A DNA stretch of 64,000 nt from Cellulophaga sp. BC115SP (GTDB lineage Bacteria; Bacteroidota; Bacteroidia; Cytophagales; Spirosomataceae): NCBI RefSeq assembly GCF_009905545.1, contig NZ_JAAALB010000008.1, positions 1 through 64,000 of the forward strand, given 5' to 3'. This document shows positions 58,984 through 64,000 of the stretch, in pieces (position 1 is the stretch's first letter; each line of letters starts with the position of its first letter). The translations under genes and the position numbers were made by a program. Under the pieces are notes generated by a model. That model saw nothing but the letters and a program-made list of their open reading frames with translations, searched no databases and had not been told where the DNA came from.

Positions 58984-61900
58984 ATGATTCCTATTAAGTT
59001 GTCCATAAAGGGCTTGTATTCATATCGCGAAACGCAGGTAGTTGATTTTACCAAGTTGACCGAAGCATCTATTTTCGGGATTTTTGGAAAAGTTGGCTCT
59101 GGTAAATCCTCTATTTTAGAGGCGATTACCTTTGCCTTGTACGGCGATACCGAAAGAATGAACAAGTCGGGCGACGACCGAAACTATAATATGATGAATC
59201 TTCGCTCAGATGACCTACTCATCGATTTTGAGTGTCGTGCGGGCAAAGACAATCACTTGTATCGTTTTACGGTAAAAGGTCGTAGAAATAGCAAGAAGTT
59301 TGACGATGTAAAAACTTTTGAAAGAAAAACCTATCAATGGATGCCCGAAATTTCAGATTGGGCGCCTATTGAAGTCGAAAATGCTTCCGAAAAAATTATA
59401 GGTCTTTCTTACGAAAACTTTAAAAGGACGATTATCATTCCTCAGGGGCGTTTTCAGGAGTTTATCGAATTGCCTTTGTCGAAACGTACCCAGATGATGA
59501 ACGAGATATTTCAATTGGAGCGTTTTGACTTGGCGGCTAAGGTAAAGGTATTAAAAGAGACCAATGAAAAACAGCTTGAACATCTGAATGGTAAAATTGC
59601 CCAATTAGGACAAAGTACGCCCGAACAGTTAGAGGCAGTCAAAGATCAAATTTTGGCATTGCAAACTTTGTTAGGGCTTAAAAATCAAGCACTCAACGAT
59701 AAAGTAGCTGATGAAAAAAGCTTGGATTGGATAGCCAAACTATTTAAGAGTTTGGAAGAAACCGCGAAGCAACTTCAGATACTAGAGGCGCAAATACCAG
59801 ATTTTGAAACAAGAGAAAATCGCCTGAAAGTCTACCAAAAGGTCTTGATGCAACTCAAGCCTTTGTTGGCGCAGCAGCAGGCACGCTTGGCAGAACAACA
59901 AAAAGATTCTCTGGCATTTACTCATAAAACCGTTGAACAACAGACTTTTTTACAACAAATACAACAGTCACAAGCGAAGCTCGATGAGCTAAAACCTGCA
60001 TTTGAACAAAAAGAAAACCTGCTAAAAGAAGCGGAAGAATGGAGCTGGGCTTTGAAATGGAAACAAGCTACAAGCGAGAAATTGAAGTTGCAAGAGCGTT
60101 TGGAAAAAGGCAAATTAGCGGTAGAACAACAGCGTAGCAAAATTCAAACAGGACAAACGGAACGTCAACAAATTGAGGAAGGTTTACAAAAAATCAAATC
60201 CCAACTGGTTGACTTGCACAAACTTTCGCAAGTGGCTACGTGGTTTGGGCAAAAAAGAAACCTTTTGCAACAAAGAAAACAAATTATAGATGCAGGCAAA
60301 GAAGCCAAACAAAAGACTGAAGGTTTTGAACAACAACTTCAGGCAATTGAGCAAGATGAGGTTTTTCAAGGACAAATTTCTCTAAAATCAGAAGTAGAGC
60401 AACGTAGTATTTTAGTAGAGCAACTCAAACAGGATTTTCAACAGAAAATAGATTTTCATCAGCAACATATTGCGCAATTCGAAATGCAGAAGGCTTTGCA
60501 GGCTTATGCCAACGCCTTGAACGATGACGAGCCTTGTCCGCTGTGTGGCGCAATTCATCATCCTGATAAACTGACATCTTCGGAGGATTTTTCTCAGAAA
60601 ATACAAGCAGAAAAGACAAGCCAAAAAGCGTGGCAAAATCGCTTGCAAAGAATCGAGCAACTCAATGCACAATGGGATGCGATAGAACAAAATATAGCTG
60701 TGTGGAATGCTGAACGCAACAAACAGGGTATTTTGTACAAGGATATACAGACTAAGATACAGGAGCATGATCAGATTTTTGTATGGTCAGAGTTTTCGAA
60801 AGAGGATGAAGAATACCTTCAAAGAGCTTTTTCTGTTTCAGAACAACAACTAAAGGAAATAAAAGCTTTTGAAGAAAGACGAAGTGCTCAAGAGCAACAA
60901 CTGCAAGTTTGGCAAAAGGATTTGGAAGAGACGTTTTTGCCAACTTTACAAAAAATAGAAGTTGAAATCTCGGCAAAAGATTCGGAGGTAAATACTACTC
61001 AGGCGCAAATACAGCGCCTAGATATGTTGACATTAGAAAAAGAAACGGCCGACAGTATTGCCAACCATATTCAAAGATTACAAAATCAATATCAGGATTT
61101 GGTCAAAAATGTGGAGCAATTACAAAAAGACCTTCAATTGTTGCAAGACAAAAATAATCGTCTCGAAGGTGAAATTGTGGCTTTGAAACAAAATCTCGAA
61201 CAACATCACAAGGTGATGCAGGATTTTGAAAAACAACTTCAATCGGCGATGAACGAAATGGGCTATGTATCGCAACAGGAAGTAGAGCAGATTTTAGCTT
61301 GGAACTTGGCAATCGATGCGGAACAAAAAGCTATTGAAACTTTCAAAGTGCAATGGCAAGCGACACAACAGCATCATAAATCGCTATCGGAAGAAACGAA
61401 AGGTTTGCGATATGATGTCGATATACATCAGCAACTTTTGGCGGATATTGCTTCTTTACAACAAGAAATCAATACCTTGCAAGCGGAGGCTGGCGCACTC
61501 AAAGGACGTCAACTGCAATTGGAACAAGACTTAGCTACTCAAGCGGATTTATCGAAGGAAAAAGAAGCTTTGGAGATTCGTCGTGCGGACATAGATACGC
61601 TGGCGAAATTGTTTAAAAGTCAGGGGTTTGTAGGGTTTGTGTCAGGGATGTATTTGCAAAACCTTTGTAATCAAGCCAATGAGCGCTTTAGCAAAATGAC
61701 CCGACAGGCTTTGCAACTCGAAATTTATGAGACACGTCCTTCAGAATTTGATTTTAGAGTGAGAGATTTACTCAATGAAGGAAGAACCAGAGCCGTAAAA
61801 ACGCTTTCTGGTGGACAGAAATTTCAAGTTGCCTTATGTTTAGCACTGGCGTTGGCAGATAATATCCATGCTCAAACTCAATCAACCAATAATTTCTTTT

Positions 61901-62085
61901 TCTTGGATGAAGGTTTTGGGTCGTTGGATAAAGATTCGCTAACAGAAGTTTTTGAGACCTTAAAATCTTTACGAAAAGAAAACCGCATCGTCGGCGTTAT
62001 TTCCCACGTAGAAGATTTACAGCAAGAAATAGAAAGCTATATCACCGTAGAAAACCACCCAGAAATGGGAAGCCAAGTTAAGTGA
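58984..62085 (+). CDS. sbcC: SbcC/Rad50-type exonuclease ATPase subunit
   Basis: A 1033-residue SMC-like protein. Walker A GKVGSGKSS is at 35-43 and the Q-loop in RTIIIPQGRFQEFI near 140-155. Two long coiled-coil arms (about 185-500 and 545-885, Gln/Glu/Lys-rich) flank the zinc hook C518-P-L-C521, where two SbcC heads meet. The ABC signature is in TLSGGQKFQVALCLALALAD near 940 and Walker B in FFFLDEGFGSLDKDS near 980. It forms the SbcCD complex with SbcD, cleaving hairpins and protein-blocked ends. I chose the ATG at 58984 (MIPIKLSIKGLYSYRE, the family N-terminus); the longer frame from 58927 would begin in repeat A. It is far from sbcD on the same strand. Confidence 0.96.
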   Translation: MIPIKLSIKGLYSYRETQVVDFTKLTEASIFGIFGKVGSGKSSILEAITFALYGDTERMNKSGDDRNYNMMNLRSDDLLIDFECRAGKDNHLYRFTVKGRRNSKKFDDVKTFERKTYQWMPEISDWAPIEVENASEKIIGLSYENFKRTIIIPQGRFQEFIELPLSKRTQMMNEIFQLERFDLAAKVKVLKETNEKQLEHLNGKIAQLGQSTPEQLEAVKDQILALQTLLGLKNQALNDKVADEKSLDWIAKLFKSLEETAKQLQILEAQIPDFETRENRLKVYQKVLMQLKPLLAQQQARLAEQQKDSLAFTHKTVEQQTFLQQIQQSQAKLDELKPAFEQKENLLKEAEEWSWALKWKQATSEKLKLQERLEKGKLAVEQQRSKIQTGQTERQQIEEGLQKIKSQLVDLHKLSQVATWFGQKRNLLQQRKQIIDAGKEAKQKTEGFEQQLQAIEQDEVFQGQISLKSEVEQRSILVEQLKQDFQQKIDFHQQHIAQFEMQKALQAYANALNDDEPCPLCGAIHHPDKLTSSEDFSQKIQAEKTSQKAWQNRLQRIEQLNAQWDAIEQNIAVWNAERNKQGILYKDIQTKIQEHDQIFVWSEFSKEDEEYLQRAFSVSEQQLKEIKAFEERRSAQEQQLQVWQKDLEETFLPTLQKIEVEISAKDSEVNTTQAQIQRLDMLTLEKETADSIANHIQRLQNQYQDLVKNVEQLQKDLQLLQDKNNRLEGEIVALKQNLEQHHKVMQDFEKQLQSAMNEMGYVSQQEVEQILAWNLAIDAEQKAIETFKVQWQATQQHHKSLSEETKGLRYDVDIHQQLLADIASLQQEINTLQAEAGALKGRQLQLEQDLATQADLSKEKEALEIRRADIDTLAKLFKSQGFVGFVSGMYLQNLCNQANERFSKMTRQALQLEIYETRPSEFDFRVRDLLNEGRTRAVKTLSGGQKFQVALCLALALADNIHAQTQSTNNFFFLDEGFGSLDKDSLTEVFETLKSLRKENRIVGVISHVEDLQQEIESYITVENHPEMGSQVK

Positions 62086-62087
62086 TA

Positions 62088-62222
62088 TCGGATTTTAGAT
62101 TTTTGATTTTTGATATCGGATTTGATTAAAGAATATAGAGGGATATTCATTGCTAAATAGTAAAACTAAATGGTGTTAAAATTTGAGAGTATTAATCCAA
62201 AATCAAAAATCCGACATCAGCA
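62088..62222. repeat. Imperfect palindromic repeat related to repeat A
   Basis: ATATCGGATTTTAGATTTTT near 62089 pairs with AAAATCAAAAATCCGACATC near 62199. The wording (ATATCGGATTT, AAATCCGACATC) is the repeat-A vocabulary, but the centre differs. It occupies the gap between sbcC and the first glycosyltransferase gene. Confidence 0.5.
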
Positions 62223-62231
62223 ATACTCAAT

Positions 62232-62978
62232 ATGATTTCCGTAACAATACTTACCAAAAATAGTGAGGCGCGATTGGCGCAGTGTTTGGATGCCTTGAAG
62301 GGATTCGATGAAGTAATTGTGCTCGATAATGGGTCGACCGACCAGACTTTGGCAATTGCTCGCCAATATCCCAATGTATGTGTGCATGAGCATCCATTTT
62401 TGGGCTTTGGTAAGATGCGCAATTTGTCTGTGAGCTTTTGTAAAAATGATTGGATTTTGTGGGTTGATTCCGATGAGGTATTAGACCCGATTTTGATTCA
62501 AAATATTCAGAATCTTTCGCTTAATCCTAACCATCTATATCGTTTTTTACGAAAACAATATTACAATGGCAAATACATCAACGGAGCAGGTTGGGGAAAC
62601 GACAAAGTAACACGACTTTTTCATAAAAAAAGCACACAGTTTAATGACAAAGATGTTCATGAAGGATTGAATACTAAAGGTTTACAAGTTGTAGATATTG
62701 AGGGAGTTATTCATCATTATTCTTATGAAACGGCTGATCAGCTTTTGGCAAAAATGAACTATTACTCGACCCTTTTTGCGGTGCAGAATCAGCATAAAAA
62801 AGGTACACATCCCGTGATTGCCTATTTCAAGAAGACCTTTCATTTTTGGAATTACTATTTACTCAAAAAAGGATTTTTGTATGGCTACGAAGGCTATTTG
62901 ATTTCGTATTGCAACGCACAAGGCGCATTTTTCAAATACATGAAGCTTTATGAAATGAATCAGAAAGAAAAATCATAA
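62232..62978 (+). CDS. GT2 glycosyltransferase, WaaE/KdtX-like
   Basis: A 248-residue family 2 glycosyltransferase of GT-A fold. The start ISVTILTKNSEARLAQCLDAL is the family opening. The motifs EVIVLDNGSTDQT (31-43) for nucleotide binding, WILWVDSDEVLD (73-84) for the metal-binding DxD, and LYRFLRKQYYNGKYINGAGWGNDKVTRLF (103-131) fit the WaaE/KdtX group that adds beta-linked glucose to lipopolysaccharide or related cores. No signal or membrane helix is present; it acts at the inner face of the cytoplasmic membrane. It is followed by another GT2 gene and the start of a polysaccharide deacetylase gene, suggesting a cell-envelope glycan cluster continuing past the window. Confidence 0.9.
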   Translation: MISVTILTKNSEARLAQCLDALKGFDEVIVLDNGSTDQTLAIARQYPNVCVHEHPFLGFGKMRNLSVSFCKNDWILWVDSDEVLDPILIQNIQNLSLNPNHLYRFLRKQYYNGKYINGAGWGNDKVTRLFHKKSTQFNDKDVHEGLNTKGLQVVDIEGVIHHYSYETADQLLAKMNYYSTLFAVQNQHKKGTHPVIAYFKKTFHFWNYYLLKKGFLYGYEGYLISYCNAQGAFFKYMKLYEMNQKEKS

Positions 62979-63011
62979 CTTGCGCCTTTATTTTTTTGCT
63001 CTCTTTAAACA

Positions 63012-63737
63012 GTGAACCGAACTACTAAATTGGATGTCGTACATCCGTGCTACAATCCCCACGAAGGTTGGGAAAAGGAGCTTTTACATTATTATAAAAT
63101 ATTTGTTTCGCAACTCCCTTCACAAGTGGAGGTTAAATTGTATTTGGTTGATGATGGTTCTATAAGAGGCGTGACAGAAGCCCATTTACAATATCTCCGA
63201 GAAAATATCCCTGCTTTCGAGTATGTTACGTATTCCCAAAATAGGGGAAAAGGATTTGCTTTGCGTACTGCCATTGCTAAAACGCAAGGTGATTTGATTA
63301 TTTATACCGATGCCGATTATCCCTATCGTATGGAAAACGCTTGGGAGATGTTTAGGTTATTGAACGACGAAAATTATGATGTGGTTTTGGGCGTTCGTGA
63401 CGACCATTATTATAGTCAATTACCGTTTTTGAGAAAAATATTTTCCCTGTCTTTACGCACGATGAATCATATTTTTTTTCCATCGATGTTCGTAAAAGAC
63501 ACTCAATCTGGTTTAAAAGGATTTAATCAAAAAGGGAAAGAAGTATTTCTCAAAACTCATATCAACTCGTTTTTATTTGATATGGAGTTTGTGGTATTGG
63601 CGTCACGTCGTAAAGATTTACGCTTGGCCAAAATACAAGTACATGTGCGTGATGGAATTAGTTTTTCACAAATGAGCTGGAAAACGATAAAACAAGAACT
63701 ACTGAGTTTTCAAAATATTTTTAGTCGAAGTAAGTAA
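63012..63737 (+). CDS. GT2 glycosyltransferase, dolichyl-phosphate mannose synthase-like
   Basis: A 241-residue GT2 enzyme. The nucleotide-sugar motif is VKLYLVDDGSIRGVTEAH (42-59). QNRGKGFALRTAIAKTQGDLIIYTDADYPY (about 77-106) includes the metal-binding TDAD. KDTQSGLKGFNQKGKEVF and SFLFDMEFVVLASRR (about 172-205) are acceptor-side motifs as in DPM1-like and prenyl-phosphate glycosyltransferases. The first ATG in frame lies well inside (near residue 107, after the DxD motif), so the GTG at 63012 is taken as start. It forms a probable operon with the WaaE-like gene, 33 bases upstream. Confidence 0.88.
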   Translation: MNRTTKLDVVHPCYNPHEGWEKELLHYYKIFVSQLPSQVEVKLYLVDDGSIRGVTEAHLQYLRENIPAFEYVTYSQNRGKGFALRTAIAKTQGDLIIYTDADYPYRMENAWEMFRLLNDENYDVVLGVRDDHYYSQLPFLRKIFSLSLRTMNHIFFPSMFVKDTQSGLKGFNQKGKEVFLKTHINSFLFDMEFVVLASRRKDLRLAKIQVHVRDGISFSQMSWKTIKQELLSFQNIFSRSK

Positions 63738-63949
63738 GAAATAGAAGTGATGAGTTGTGAGTTTTGAGTGATGAGTTGTCCTTTACTGCCCTTCACCGCC
63801 CTTGTTGGAGTTTTCTCCAACAAGTATTTTGCGTCAGCTACTGAGCAATTACGAGATGATTAACTTGTTGGTTTTTAGTGATTTATATTCACAATTCATA
63901 ACTCGTAATTCAGCACTAATACGTAAGTCTACTAATTTTTTTTATTATT
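63738..63949. other. Intergenic gap with repeat-like words
   Basis: About 210 bases. GATGAGTTGTGAGTTTTGAG (63751) and CACAATTCATAACTCGTAAT (63890) are variants of words seen near 11083, 34905 and 58955. GCGTCAGCTACTGAGCAATT is unexplained. Nothing coding was seen. Confidence 0.4.
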
Positions 63950-64000
63950 ATGCTAAAAGCAATCTTAACATTTGACGTAGAAGAGTTTGATGTGCCTTTG
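63950..64000 (+). CDS. Polysaccharide deacetylase N-terminus (partial)
   Basis: The first 17 codons read MLKAILTFDVEEFDVPL, cut by the window edge. TFDVEEFDVP matches the opening of NodB/polysaccharide deacetylase proteins, where T-F-D-x-E holds the first catalytic and metal-binding aspartate. It follows the two GT2 genes on the same strand. Confidence 0.7.
   Translation, partial: MLKAILTFDVEEFDVPL

Noticed and set aside
63738-63949. tRNA or small RNA gene before the deacetylase
   Set aside because: No cloverleaf or terminator; the words match degenerate intergenic repeats.

Overview
The window looks like chromosomal DNA of a Bacteroidota bacterium, most likely order Cytophagales (Flectobacillus, Arcicella or Spirosoma relatives); the rank below order is inference. 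The evidence is the AT-rich base composition, a SusC/SusD pair, type IX secretion (T9SS) C-terminal domains, LytS/LytTR two-component genes, DUF3667, DUF4397 and fasciclin lipoproteins, TTTG/TAnnTTTG-type promoters, and starts mostly without Shine-Dalgarno sites. I saw no rRNA, tRNA, CRISPR array or intact transposase.

Layout. 0-5.7 kb (minus): a DevABC-type ABC exporter with its adaptor, a TolC-like channel, a small possible hotdog protein and a MarR regulator. 5.8-8.4 kb (minus): an outer-membrane barrel protein with a LytTR regulator and LytS-type kinase. 8.5-12.4 kb (minus): fasciclin lipoprotein, NhaD antiporter, PLP aminotransferase. 12.9-17.2 kb (plus): DUF3667 protein, SbcD, PepSY-like lipoprotein, lactonase. 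17.4-28.2 kb (plus): two tandem paralogous T9SS cargo proteins of about 1800 residues. 28.5-30.0 kb (plus): U32 protein overlapping a small ferredoxin. 30.2-32 kb: DUF4397 lipoprotein, a deleted YwqK-like gene copy and an unknown lipoprotein. 32.1-39.5 kb (minus): a set of the kind best known from Planctomycetes (PSCyt1/PSD1, DUF1501, NHL propeller, DUF2231-cytochrome-LRR). 41.3-50.3 kb (plus): SusC, SusD and an FG-GAP/ASPIC lipoprotein. 50.4-56 kb: intact YwqK-like lipoprotein, PAS kinase without an ATPase domain, divergent HxlR/NmrA pair, Tat-exported sugar isomerase-like protein, HD hydrolase. 56.1-58.3 kb (minus): GH20 hexosaminidase. 59-64 kb (plus): SbcC, two GT2 glycosyltransferases and the first 17 codons of a probable polysaccharide deacetylase.

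Working together. The exporter genes should form one tripartite efflux machine. The 32-50 kb block and the GH20 gene suggest uptake and breakdown of polymers, with the cytochrome/DUF1501 set as an oxidative or periplasmic arm. SbcD and SbcC are normally partners but lie about 44 kb apart here.

The least expected signal is in the gaps. Several families of imperfect palindromic intergenic repeats recur, in both orientations and often inside apparent operons. One is about 130 bp with a shared CTTCGTACA end motif and looks like a non-autonomous mobile element. All repeat comparisons were aligned by eye.
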